DNA of 64,000 bases from Ciona intestinalis (Eukaryota > Chordata > Ascidiacea > Phlebobranchia > Cionidae). The stretch spans positions 3,331,557-3,395,556 of the forward strand of contig NC_020172.2 of the NCBI RefSeq assembly GCF_000224145.3. Direction: 5' to 3'. The notes below the pieces were generated by a model. It had not been told where the DNA came from and searched no databases. It saw only the letters and a list, made by a program, of their open reading frames with translations. How positions within the stretch are numbered: the stretch's first letter is position 1; every line of letters begins with the position of its first letter. A program made the translations under genes and the position numbers. This document shows, in pieces, positions 33,901 through 44,702 of the stretch.

Positions 33901-35388
33901 AGAAGTAATTCTAAGTCCCCAGGCAGTAATAACTGTGAGCAGTGACGACATAAAAAGCAAACTGCGCTATCTTTTGCGACATAATCAAAATGGTTAAGCC
34001 TTTTGTATATGATACTCTTACAGGCGCTTAACATGGGTATGCAAAGTATGCATATATAGTACCCTGAAAAAATCAGATCATGAGTACCCAGTAAAAACCT
34101 AGAAACAATTTAATACCCTATTTCACAAACATGTCTTAAAATAAACACTAAAATAAACACTACAATACAGTGGTGATAGTCATGACCAGTCTACTTCCCA
34201 CATAAAGGCTAATAATGTGACAAGAAAAAAATTATGTTTTTGGCAGCAACAACTTTTATTTTTTAAAACTAATGGGTATTGGGTACCTTAAATTGTCAAA
34301 AGTTAGGTCACTGGATACTTACTAATTGGTCAGCCAGCAGTAGAACTGTTTTGAGGCTGAATTTTCGAGAGCAAAAGTTGAATAAATCCTCAAGACTTGG
34401 TCCCAGTAACTCCATTACAAGAACATTGTAATCTCCTTCTGCGCCACACCACTTAACTGTGGGTATGCCGACTAAAAAAATCGTATTGGTGAAATTTGTG
34501 AATTGATGTGAACTTTTTTGAAAAAAGTTAAATAAAGAAAAAAACAATAAAATTTTATAAAAAAGAAAAAAAGAATTTGAAAAAAGTTTACTTCCAAAGT
34601 CTATATATATCTTGAGAGTATTTTTTAACCTTTAGACATGACATTTTGTTACAAATTTTTGGACAAAAAAAGACATAAAAAATTTGCAAAAAAACCACAT
34701 ACCTCCGCCTTGCATCATCTTGTAAAACTTGCTTTCTATGTGGAGTTGTGGGTGTTTGGTTTTCACACATTCTAGTTTTATAGCAACCTCTTCACCAGTG
34801 GATATGTTGGTTCCTGTAGGCAAGAAAACATTCAATATATAGTTACCAAATACACATACCAGTAATTAACTGCCCAAATCCAGTGGTCACCTATGGGTTG
34901 AACAAATTGTAACTAATACAAAAGTTTAAAACAAAAACAAAAAAGGTTGTATAATTATATGCTCCAGGCCAGTGGTCACTTATGTTATGGGTTGCCTAAG
35001 ATGTAAGCCATACAAAAATTAAAAACACTAAAAATCATCACACGATCAAAAAAGTGGCATTTATCTATCAACTTTTGGGCACCGTTTTACTTAACAGCTT
35101 GTTTTAACATATGTTTTACCATGTATTAGGAGGAACATAATATGTTATAATTTAGTGCATTCATTAATTCTCACACTATACAACACATTATATCATTGCA
35201 AAATCTCTGACACACTTAAACATGATTAATCCTGAAACAAAACTAGAACAAGTATACCTACTACAAGATACACACATCATACATGCTTATATCATAATAT
35301 TAATCATTTTACCTAGATATATATCTCCAAAAGAACCACTGCCGATTTTGCGTCCAAGTCTATACTTGTTCCCTACACGTAACTCCAT
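24963..35388 (-). CDS. Casein kinase 1 delta/epsilon
   Basis: Ser/Thr kinase of the CK1 delta/epsilon class (clock, Wnt and DNA-repair signalling in animals). Exons: 35388-35313, 34813-34703, 34471-34323, 33149-32921, 30619-30449, 28954-28806, 28449-28353, (27660-27638 tentative), 27526-27472, 26229-26099, 25076-24963 (TGA). With the tentative 23-nt exon the frame closes at 434 residues against about 415 in vertebrates. Start [16 protein letters not shown] is family-typical. Glycine loop GSGSFG, K38 in [15 protein letters not shown] and the [12 protein letters not shown] segment are all present, as is [10 protein letters not shown] of the nuclear-localisation region. The tail keeps [14 protein letters not shown], seen in delta/epsilon but not gamma or alpha. 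Assignment to delta versus epsilon is not possible; the gene may be the single precursor of both. An AATAAA signal on this strand lies at 24191-24186. Confidence 0.95.
25104..25306. mobile_element. MITE A, full length, next to a second copy
   Basis: In the last CK1 intron, sharing its TATATATAGTAG edge with the following copy. It starts 28 bp upstream of the last CK1 exon's acceptor region. Confidence 0.87.
25303..25459. mobile_element. MITE A, right end cut by a SINE
   Basis: Runs to ACACAATCAGGATGTTTG and is then replaced by SINE sequence at 25467; the SINE insertion is therefore younger. Confidence 0.8.
25467..25552 (-). mobile_element. SINE tail fragment inserted in a MITE
   Basis: GATTGAATGTAACTAAATTA ... 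TGTTTCACGAACCTTG; interrupts the MITE at 25303. Confidence 0.7.
25575..25682. mobile_element. MITE A-like, decayed
   Basis: Weak match: GGAGATACGGGTATATAATT box and CATCTTATCCTATTATG end, after the SINE. Confidence 0.5.
25821..26038. mobile_element. MITE A, rearranged copy
   Basis: Left part forward, then reversed core from about 25890; both outer ends remain. Confidence 0.8.
26370..27394 (-). CDS. Unrecognised 341-codon open frame inside a CK1 intron; possible alternative last exon
   Basis: From an acceptor-like TTTCTTTCTAAAG the frame stays open for 340 codons to a stop at 26370. In a genome this AT-rich that is far beyond chance. The product is basic and rich in Ser, Lys, Pro and Thr, with a run [13 protein letters not shown] followed by [14 protein letters not shown] and a short hydrophobic end; I recognise no domain. 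Its acceptor has the same phase (1, starting with AT) as the normal next CK1 exon at 26229, so splicing from 27472 would give a CK1 isoform with a long alternative tail. No ATG lies at its beginning; the first internal ATG follows NVSC. It could also be an exon of a nested same-strand gene. Confidence 0.45.
27638..27660 (-). other. Candidate CK1 micro-exon, 23 nt
   Basis: Bounded by GTGCAG before and GTACGT after on the minus strand. It would add KAVRETVT and convert phase 1 to phase 0, exactly what the flanking exons require. Support is only phase and splice-site sequence; other small exons in 27527-28352 are possible. Confidence 0.3.
27918..28118. mobile_element. MITE A, full length
   Basis: CK1 intron where the missing small exon is expected. 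Confidence 0.87.
28470..28669. mobile_element. MITE A, full length, 20 bp from a CK1 acceptor
   Basis: Its edge lies 21 bp upstream of exon 28449-28353, so the branch-point region of this intron is inside the element. Confidence 0.87.
29240..29316 (-). mobile_element. SINE central-domain fragment
   Basis: GTGACTACTGGGTTAGAGCA followed by AAGTGTCTTGCCCAAGGACA; CK1 intron 5. Confidence 0.7.
29486..29556 (-). pseudogene. tRNA-like relic (Thr-like)
   Basis: Has GCTCAGTGGTAAAGTA and GGGTTCAATGCTC, and the loop ATTGTAA. The 5' and 3' ends do not form an acceptor stem. Followed by short ATTTATACAAG-type repeats. Confidence 0.55.
29971..30166. mobile_element. MITE A, full length
   Basis: CK1 intron between exons 5 and 6. 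Confidence 0.87.
31384..31641. mobile_element. Palindromic foldback element in a CK1 intron
   Basis: Starts CAGTAAGGATCTGGTGCCAC and ends with the complement GTAGCACCAGATCCTTACTG. A second inner inverted pair (ATGGCATCATCAGTCTC / GAGACTGACAATGTCAT) makes nearly the whole 258 bp fold back. No coding capacity. A partial relative is at 11357-11390. Confidence 0.85.
32689..32886. mobile_element. MITE A, full length
   Basis: Starts 35 bp after the CK1 exon 4 donor; right end altered to TTACCCAGGGTACTATAA. Confidence 0.85.
33118..33600. repeat. 124-bp tandem array copying the CK1 exon 4 acceptor
   Basis: Four copies with starts at 33118, 33242, 33366 and 33490. Each contains the intron end TTCCTTCAG and the first codons of exon 4 ([10 protein letters not shown]). 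Only the first copy continues into the full exon; the fourth is diverged. Confidence 0.93.
33601..34322. other. CK1 intron between exons 3 and 4, unassigned part
   Basis: Beyond the 124-bp array nothing recognisable. Confidence 0.65.
34866..35015 (+). mobile_element. Two SINE central-domain fragments in tandem
   Basis: Pieces at 34873-34918 and 34963-35012, each with CCAGTGGTCACNTATG and GGGTTG; CK1 intron 1. Confidence 0.6.
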
Positions 35389-35410
35389 TCCTCTAATACA
35401 AACAGAGATA
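35389..35410 (-). promoter_or_regulatory. Acceptor-like sequence just upstream of the CK1 start codon
   Basis: Reading the minus strand, a pyrimidine-rich stretch TCTCTGTTTGTATTAG ends four bases (AGGA) before the CK1 ATG. It looks like a 3' splice site. In a tunicate it would fit a spliced-leader trans-splice site; otherwise it marks a 5'-UTR intron. Confidence 0.5.
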
Positions 35411-37744
35411 AAGAATTAAATAAATACGACTTGGCTGGTGATTAAATAGAATTGTTAGGGAAACAATACGATTCAGATACTTTGTGTTTTGAATACTACA
35501 CCTCACACATACATAGCAACCATTTAAAAATAAATTGATTGTGGTAAAGGCCTATATAAGAAAACTTTTTTTTGGGAAAAGCTAACCAAAATATAATTGT
35601 AACACAGCAGATAAAAATTAATTCAAATACACTTATAAACAGCAACCATTTAAAAAACTTAATTGTAGTATAATAAAACTTTTTACCTAAAAAAACTTAA
35701 CAATTAAATTGGAATATTGTAACAGTAAAACTGGATTTTTTCTCCTGTTGCCAATATTAACAAGAACGTTGTATAGGATTGATTTAACAATGTCAAAACT
35801 GAAAAAACTTTTACTGTACAAAAGTCACAAAACAAAGACATTTTTCTCGAACAATTCTCCACTTGAAAATAAAAACTTACTCTTACCCTTATTAACGAAA
35901 GAATACCAATATATAAAGCTTCTTGTATATTTGCTTCAAATCAAGGTTGGAAAAGAGGTCTCAAGTATTTTAATTCAGATTTAGCACACAAACCAAGGCA
36001 AACAGCAATATGGGTGATTCTACTACTTGTACAACTGAGTACAACTTAATTATAAACCAACCTCCTATTTAAAATGTATATACATATTATATATATTAGT
36101 ATTTACAAAATGAGTTGCCTATGACTAAAATTTAGTCGGCTGACTAAATTTCTGAGCATCACCTGCTTTAGAAGTTAGTCGGTCAAAATGGGCGAACTAA
36201 ATTTTAGACGGTCAACAAATTTAGTCGTTAGCCAAGAGGCCCATGAACAACACCCATGAATATACTAGAAAAGCTAATTGAAAAATTTGTGACTTCACTT
36301 ATGTTCTACACTGGAATAGCTTATATACAAGTAAAAACAAAAACCAAATTAAACACAAAAGCGGATTCAAATAAATATATACAACAGCATAATTTAAATA
36401 AGTTCAGCTAAATTCAATTCAAATATCGAGAGTGCACGTACATAGAGTTTAACACTTTAACAGTAATGTTAAATTGATTAAACTGGGACAGTGACAAATT
36501 CTTTGTGACAATACAGATTAGGACATACGTTAGTAGGAAAGTTTGGATTTTTTGTTCGGGGGTTAGTAGTAAAAATTCTTTACCATTGCCGGAAATTTTG
36601 GTAAGCAAATTTTAAGAAAAACGTATTTTAGATACTCCTTAATACACCTTAATTCAATACCTAAATACAGTACGTTATATCCTAGAATATAAAGAATATA
36701 TACATAAATAAACCTACGATTAAAGACAGTTGCAAACCGGCGCCCTTAAAAGCGAAATCTAACTACAAAATTGAACAAAATTCGAAGAACAGCTGAAGAC
36801 GCCTCGCTAAAATTCCAGCAAAAAACCTGGGTGACAAAAAGAAACAGAAAAAATGCCCATAGAAATCTTAGAAATCGAATAGAATGTTTCTGTTACCGTT
36901 GACAGATTCACATTGATTAAAATTATTTAAAACAACATTTCAACACATCATGTTATTTGGTTTGCTATTCTGTCTGTTTACTGTTTATAAGCTGAAGAAA
37001 AATCTAATTTACAACTTAAATGTACGTCACGGACGTGAATTACATAAGTGTGTGACACACAAAACTCGTCTCTCTCCAAATATAATCACATAGGCCTACT
37101 CTGTTTTTATACCTTAAGGCTTAAACTATGTTTTGTTGTTCTCTGTAAAACCTTTCAGCTGTAATGTTTGTCACAACTAAGAGTATGGTTACTCCTGTTT
37201 ACTAAACAAATATTCATCAATTTCGTTTTTCTGTCATTACAAAGCATATTTTCTAAGCAAATTAAAATTTATTCGTAATTGTTTGTTTTTTTTGGTACTG
37301 CACACAGTATCTTTATTTAATTTGGGTATTGGCGTTACAACACTACTTGGGTGCTAAGATAAAAGAATACACGACAATAAGAAACTCAGGCTTACTCATA
37401 TAAAGAGTACCAATACGCGCGTGCCCAAAACGAAAAAAATGCGGCTAAAAGGAAAAAATCTAAGAACGAAAACATTGTCAAATGCTCGTAAAAGGAATAT
37501 AAATCACAGATGGGTACGTGAACTGTTTCAAAAAAAGGCAAAATTGATGAAGGAATTGCTCAAGCACTGCTAGAGCTTTGAGTAATCAGTTAAAATTGCT
37601 CGTATAATTAATAAAGGTAAGATAAGGTAAAATAAAAGTAGATTCAAATTGAAATGGGTTCTCAGAACTATAGTTTCAGATACAATGTCAAAACAAAAAT
37701 TTAAAAGCACGGATAATGAAATACAAGGAAATTCGGACAAGTTC
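35389..37744. other. Intergenic region between CK1 start and spectraplakin stop
   Basis: No supported gene. On the minus strand AATAAA signals at 37317-37312 and 37273-37268 could end the spectraplakin 3' UTR. The rest is AT-rich with no clear repeat; it presumably also holds the CK1 promoter. A short open frame at 36414-36608 has no splice or similarity support. Confidence 0.6.
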
Positions 37745-38493
37745 TTAGCGCTTGGGCGTGGTTTTTTCACGAGAAGGCAACTTTGACGGCCGTTTTCGAG
37801 CTGGGGTGGTGGATTTGGGAATTGAGCTGCGAGGTATTGATGATGTTGATGTCTTTGGTTCATGGACAGGAGAAGGCGTGCCATTTCCTGCAAAGATAAA
37901 ATAATGAATGATAACTTTTACTTTTTTTATTTATTATAATATAATCTTCACTTTTGTTTTCGAAGAGATAAATAAAATACTATATCTCATCCTTGCATAT
38001 ATTTTGGTGTTTTGATTTATATTCTTGCGCCAGCTTACGAGTTACCACATATGCAACTTTGCGGGTGATTATTTTTTTGATGATATGTTTTCTGTTTGGC
38101 CAAAAATTTGGATAAAAAAACATAATCGACCACTGGTTTTTTTTTTTTAGACAAATTTTAGAATCATACAAACCTGCTTTGCAACTTCTAGTTGAACCAA
38201 CACTGACGAGAGATTCACGAGATTTAGACATCTGTCGTTTTGGTGATGATAGTTTGTCAGGTGTAGATGTTCGGCTACAAATTAGAATTATTCTTAATGA
38301 AATTTTTTTTAAATAAAAAAAAAACTTTTTTAAATGCATTGTTTTTATTTGGTAGCTACTGCATAGGTGAATGATAAAATATATCCTTACCTAGCTGTTG
38401 AAGTTCGTTTAGTTTTAAATGGAGTCATAGCCTGACTGGCTCCAGCTGGTAAAATAAATTTCTCGCGCAGTTCATAATTTGTTCTGCCCTTGG
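37745..38493 (-). other. Spectraplakin C-terminal tail with SxIP motifs
   Basis: Exons 38493-38391 ([18 protein letters not shown]), 38274-38174 (Ser-rich, [13 protein letters not shown]) and 37887-37745. The last exon contains [10 protein letters not shown], two SxIP motifs among Ser, Thr, Pro and basic residues, and ends TTPKR then TAA. SxIP motifs recruit EB1 to growing microtubule ends, a known function of the MACF1/dystonin tail. Confidence 0.93.
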
Positions 38494-41400
38494 CTGAAAA
38501 GAAAAGATTATGAAGTAAAAATTAGTTAAAATAAAACCTAATTTTTTTACACTTTTTACCAGAGAATAGATTTTAAAAATTTTAAAATAAACACAGTAAA
38601 TACTTTTATCGCATAACAACAAAATAAGAGTAAATGTTTTTTAAATTTTTCCTAAAAAATTTTTTTTTTTTTTTTTATTAAAATTTCTAGTTTAGGGAAA
38701 AATTACCTCTGCAAGGATCATTTTTGAGTAGAAACTCATCGAGAGCCATCCACCCTCCTCCTACTCTAACCATCACTGTGCTACGGAGGATACGGACCAA
38801 TCGTAACTGCTGGTTGTCGCCAAACTGAAAAAAAATAACCCTTAGTTCTGTTGTGAGGCATGTTATAGTTCGTAAACTAGTATTTTTCCGTAAAAAAGTG
38901 TTTCCTAGTAGAAAAAAATTAGTAAAATAGTCTTTTTTTTCGGCTTATTTTTTATACAAATTTTAATTCTATACCAATGTATTAGAAATTATGGTTTAGT
39001 TATAACTATGAAATGTTAGGGGCCTGGAATGGAACTTTTAAAACAGAAGTGACGCTGTGACCCACTGTTTTGTACCTCAGTTTTAAAACAAAAATAAAAC
39101 TGTGGTTCTGAAACCAGTTTTTCAAAGTACAGCGCAATAGGCTAATTCCCGTTTTGACAATTTTTGTTTCAGAAAAAAATAAGAATTAACAAACAATTTT
39201 TTTTTAAAAAATAACAAAATGGCTAATAATATAAAACATTTTCTGAAGACTGAGAGAAGAGATTTTTAAATTATATATCACATCAAATGATTGCTTGAAT
39301 GGAATTAACAGTTTAAAAACAGTTTTAAAACTACAGTTTTTCCATTTTAATACACATTACTTTCGAAAAAGTAAAAATCCTAAAAAGTTTAAATTTTTTT
39401 TTTTTAAATTTAAAACGCAAAAAAAGCAGGTAACTCGAAAAATTAAAATTTGCTGATAACAACAAAAACACTCAATTGCTCTTGGCTGGAATTGAAATTA
39501 GGCTTTTCAATATACCTTGATCATAATGCAGTAAGAATGTCTACCTAAGAAGACTCGTGCCTACACACATGGAGAATAGTTGCCAAAATTATCTCAAAAT
39601 TGGATAAAAACGTAAAACTTACTCTGTATTTATTCTCTGCAATTTGCTGGACTTGGAAACGCTTACAGCATGTACATTTTGCAACTTGCCGCACAACCTG
39701 TATTGTAATATAAGGTTATTATTATGCTAGTACACAAAAAATATAGTTGAATGAATGAATGTAACTTACTTTATCCATGCGTGGCCGGAAAACTACAGTC
39801 GTTATAACACGGGTGTTCTGTTTCATACACCTTATGCCAGCATGTTACCTTGTAGGTGATTATTTTTTTTTTGATTTTTTAATCAGTTACAGCAAACTTT
39901 AATTATTTTTTTGGAGGGGACCTGTTAAAGTTATTGTTTACAACTGAATGAAAGATTGACTCTATTTATCTTTGCATGGTGGGGCAAGGGCAGTCATTAT
40001 AACAAAATGTGAATCTCTTATGTACCTTATTAATTACATTTTCATAAGTTTGTCCATTAATATATATAGTAGAATGGGGCAAGATGGGACATCTTTAGCA
40101 CATAATATCCAAATATCCCAATCTGGTTTTAACCAATTAACAACGGTCTATGGGAGTCGTGAGAATACGGTTTTGTGTTTCTTTGAATGTTCTTTGTTTA
40201 CTACCAAATGGGAAGAGAAACCGGAATGAAAATGTACCCCATCTTCTCCCACCCTACTATATATATATGTGTGTAATATGTAATTTATGTATAGCTATTT
40301 CATACTGGAATATATACAACACTAACCTCATCCTCAATTTTATCTGCATCTGTTTCCGGCCTGTATGTTTCCTTGGTAGGATATAAAGCAGCCACAAACT
40401 CATAATAATCAATGTAACCGTCATTATCACGATCAAATATATCGGCAACTTTTGACATTTCCATCTCGTCCGTTGGGAATTCTAAAAAAAAAGAAATTAA
40501 TATATGAAAAAAAATCACTTACAAAGTTACCTATCGTAAGCAGACACAAGGTATATAAAACAGAACTCTCATGTTATAACGTTTACAATTGTAGCACATA
40601 GTATCAAAATATCCTGAACGTGTTTTAAAAAATTAAAATTGATCTATGGGAGTCCTGAGGATACAGTTTTATAATTCTTTGAATGTTTTTTGTTTACTAT
40701 CAAATTGGACGGGAAAATAGAATGGAAAGGTGTCCCATCTTTCCCCACCCTACTATATAAGTAACTACTCACTTGATTTAAGAATCCCGTCAATAAATTG
40801 TTGTCTTGTAACTTTTCCATCTCCATCTTTATCCATGTTGCGGAAGAAATCCATCACCCTCGACTTTTTATGTTTCATCCACTTCATATATCGCTTCCTC
40901 CAAGCATCAAATAAAAAGTCACTCAGTTCCAATGTCTAAAAACAAATTTTAAAACATTCTTTTTTAATTTAATTTTTTTTTTTTTTAACTTTTTTAACAA
41001 AATTGTTTTTGATTTTTGTTTACAAATTTTTATAATTTAAATTATTTTTAAGTTAAATTTTTAAAAGTACTGATTTGTAATTGTAAATTTTTTAAAATAA
41101 AAATCCGGGCAAAAGTTTTGGGTAGAGTTTATGCTTTACTAATTTATAGAAATTTAAAAATTATAAAATTATTTTTAAACAATACAATCAATAAAGATTT
41201 TAATTTTTTTTTCCGCAAAATGCAATTACATGGTACAAAAAACGGTTGGAAACACTGGAAATGAGTTTAAAAATAGTTAGGAAACACTGTTTTGAAGCTT
41301 ATTCTTACCCTACGAGCTGTCTCCTCTGCTTCTTGTAACTTTCGTTGTCTTTCCAGCGCAATAAACCACACACGCTGCCACTGTGTATGCAGATTATCGC

Positions 41401-44400
41401 AAGCTATCTCCATAGCACTGTCTGCTGTTTCGCCTGGTGGAAATATTCAAGTCAATATATATATATGTATATATTATATATATAAATCTATGTATGTACC
41501 TATACATATAGGTATATATATATATATATATATAGGTTTAACTAAATAAATATTTTACAAAAAAGACTGCAAAACATGATTGAATCTCAAATGTACAGTC
41601 CGGAGCGTTTTAACTAATATATATATATATATATGTATATATATAAGTATTATTTGCAGATTTTTGACACAAAAGTATGGATAATTTAAAGAGACATGTA
41701 ATGTTGAGGTACTGGCAAAATTTAGCAAAAAAATGAAACATTTTTATAACTTGACAGCGAGCATGACGTCTTACCTGGTGGAGACCTGGGTGACTTCTCT
41801 CCCTTCTTAGCTGGTCTAACTTGTTTACGCTTGCTATACAAACTAACAATGTTGTCGTACTCTGGTTGTTTGGAAACCATCTCATCTTGAAATTGTTGGT
41901 GTTCTTCTATTAAGCTGGTAGGAAAAAAAAAATTTTTGTTTTTTTTATAATAATAAAATAATTTCTTTTTAAATAAAAAAATTACAATTTGAAAATATAT
42001 TTGTTTTAATTTTTTTTGGAAAATTTTTGTTTGATCAAGATTTTTTAAATTTAGTAATTTTTTATTATATAATGACAATATTTGATAATTTTAAATTAAA
42101 AAATAAAAAAGGAATAACTTTTTGCTTTGATATCAAAAGATCACCGATATACCATAGTTCAAACTAAATATTTAACTACAATAATTAAAACAAAAATTTT
42201 GGAAAAAAATAAAACAATAAAATGTTTTTTTTAATATAAAACAAAGCTTAAATTTTTTTTTTAAATTAAACAAAAAAAAACATTTAAAAAATTTTTTTTT
42301 ACTGGTTAATTTTTTCGATGTCAATTGGTTGCTTCTCTCGATCCTGAAGAGTCTTCTCTGCATCATCCAACCATCTTCCGAGGTTCTCCATTCGGAGCAT
42401 GTCCTCTTCCAAGCGAGAAATTGCCTCATCTAAGCTCCTTCCATGATCATCACACTTCTGGAGGACCTGGAGGAAAAAAGTTTAAAACTATTTTTTAAAC
42501 TTTTTTTTATCTTTTTTTGGGTAAAAGTTTTCATTTATTGTTTCACTATTTAAAATAATATATCATTTTCTTTTTCTGGTTTAAAAATTATTTTAATTTC
42601 TTTTATCTTAATTTTTTTTTTTGTGAGAGAAAAAATCTTTTTTTATTTGGATACCAAAACTGGTGATTTATTTCAGAAAAAACACTTAAATTTTGTTTAA
42701 TTTCTTTTAAAAGAAAATTTTTTTTTTTTCTTTTTTGAATAAAATCTCCTTACCTCTCCCCATTTTGACCGGAGGACTTTAATGAGCTGACGAAGAGGAG
42801 TCACCGCATCCGGATGAGCTTGCTGGAGGATGGACTCAGCTAGAGAGATGATGGAGGAAAGTTCTTCTTCTTTCATCTTTAACTCAGACGTCATTGAGAG
42901 ATGGGACACTCGTAACTCCTTTCAAGAAAAAAAAACATTTATCTTTTTTGGTTGAAACTTTTGATGATAAAAAATGAAACAAACTAAAACCATTATTATA
43001 AAGTCTTTGATTCCTAACATTGTCGGCTAAAATTTGCGCTTTAAAGTGGTGTCTTTAATTGCCAGGACACATAGACAAAGGATTAACTTGAAATAAATTA
43101 GAAAACTTCGTGCAAATTTGCGCAAAGTAGTGAAAATGAAAAAGATTAAAATTACATTTTGCGGCTAAAAGTCCAACTAAAACATATTAGTTTGGTGCGA
43201 CTTACTTGTAATTTAAATTCATCATTGGGAAGTTTGTTTGTAAGACACAAGTTACTTTCAACTTGGGATAAATATTCCAGGAATTTATGAGCAGATGTTT
43301 GGAGCAATTGGGCCTGTAGAAAAAAACAGAATAAATCAAAACAAACTTCGTATTTGAATCCTCTTATGCTGTGATACTGTGTTCCACTAAAGACCTTACA
43401 GTAAGATAACCCAAAATACATTAGGTTGTGAGCTTTATAAACACAATCCTATGTTTTTTTAAGAAACAGAAACAGAGTATTGGTTAACAGTTTTTAAAGA
43501 CAAATAAGCCAGTATTCCATATCCCATTAAAAATTCCACCCTCATAAAATACAGGTTTATCTGCTTACCTGCTTATGAGCATCTTCCAATCTTCCTTGTT
43601 TGTATTTAACAAGCTCAGCAACTTCATTCCAACGCTGGATTAATTCCTGATAAAACAAAATATTTTTTAATTTTGTTAAACAAAATAAAAACTGACAAAT
43701 ATATGATAAAGAGCGAAATTAAACAAATTTAAAAATTTTTTTAGACTGTTTTTTTTTTTCGGAAATTTCCAATTTTTTCCTATTTTTGGGAACAGTTATA
43801 AATAATAAGTAGTGTGAATTGTACACTCTTAAATTACTGCAAGTAAACATTCACGTACCTGCATTTGGTCGTTAACCCACGAATCAGCTCTCTCGTGAAC
43901 GAACGATTCTTGCAAAGCTTTCACGTTTGCATGGCGTGCTGTTAGTTCGTTTCGTAAAACCTATTAAATATAATTAAGTTATTTCCTTTCAAGGTTATTT
44001 AGTACTAATTCCGAAACTGTTATTTCTAAACTCTTTTTAAATGCAAATTTAACACCTAAATTTATTATTCATTATACCGCAGTCTCTTTACAATAAAACA
44101 TCTATGTGACAAGACTTTTGTCTGCTAGTCGAACCCCAAAAGAGCAAACTCTAGGCAAAAACTAAAACGTTTTTTAAAAACAATATGTGAAAAAAAGAGA
44201 ATAAAAAAAAAACGAACTAACATTACGTTTAAAAAAGGAAAACACCAAAAAACTTACATTATGTTTTTCCATAAGTGCTTCGACAGTATGTATATCTCCA
44301 TGTACAGATACATTTTTACTTAATTGTGGTTCAATATGTGACAACCATTGTATGAGGGATTCAATCGCATCGAGGAAACGACCGGAAAATAATAACGACT

Positions 44401-44670
44401 CTTCTAGTCTATGTTTCCTATGTTGAAGTGATAGAATGTTAAAATTATCGGAAGTAAAAATTTGTTATGTTTTTAAAGAAAATTGAGACAGTATTCTAAA
44501 ATATAACGTAAAAAAATGCATTTATTAAAAAAATATTATGTTTTACAACCCCCCAAAAAAACTTTTTTAATGAAAATTAAGACCATATTCTAAAACATAT
44601 TCTAAATAAGTTTCTGTTATTAAAAGAATGACATTTTTAAAACTAAAGAAATTTATATTTTTTAAATTCC

Positions 44671-44702
<32 letters not shown>

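Larger units (their letters stand above)
28806..35388 (-). other. CK1 exons 1-6: complete kinase domain
   Basis: Six exons cover residues 1 to about 295 with phases 1, 1, 0, 1, 1, 0. Exon 3 has [20 protein letters not shown]. Exon 4 has the catalytic loop and activation segment. Exon 5 begins [13 protein letters not shown]. Exon 6 ends [11 protein letters not shown], the conserved end of the CK1 catalytic core. Confidence 0.96.
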
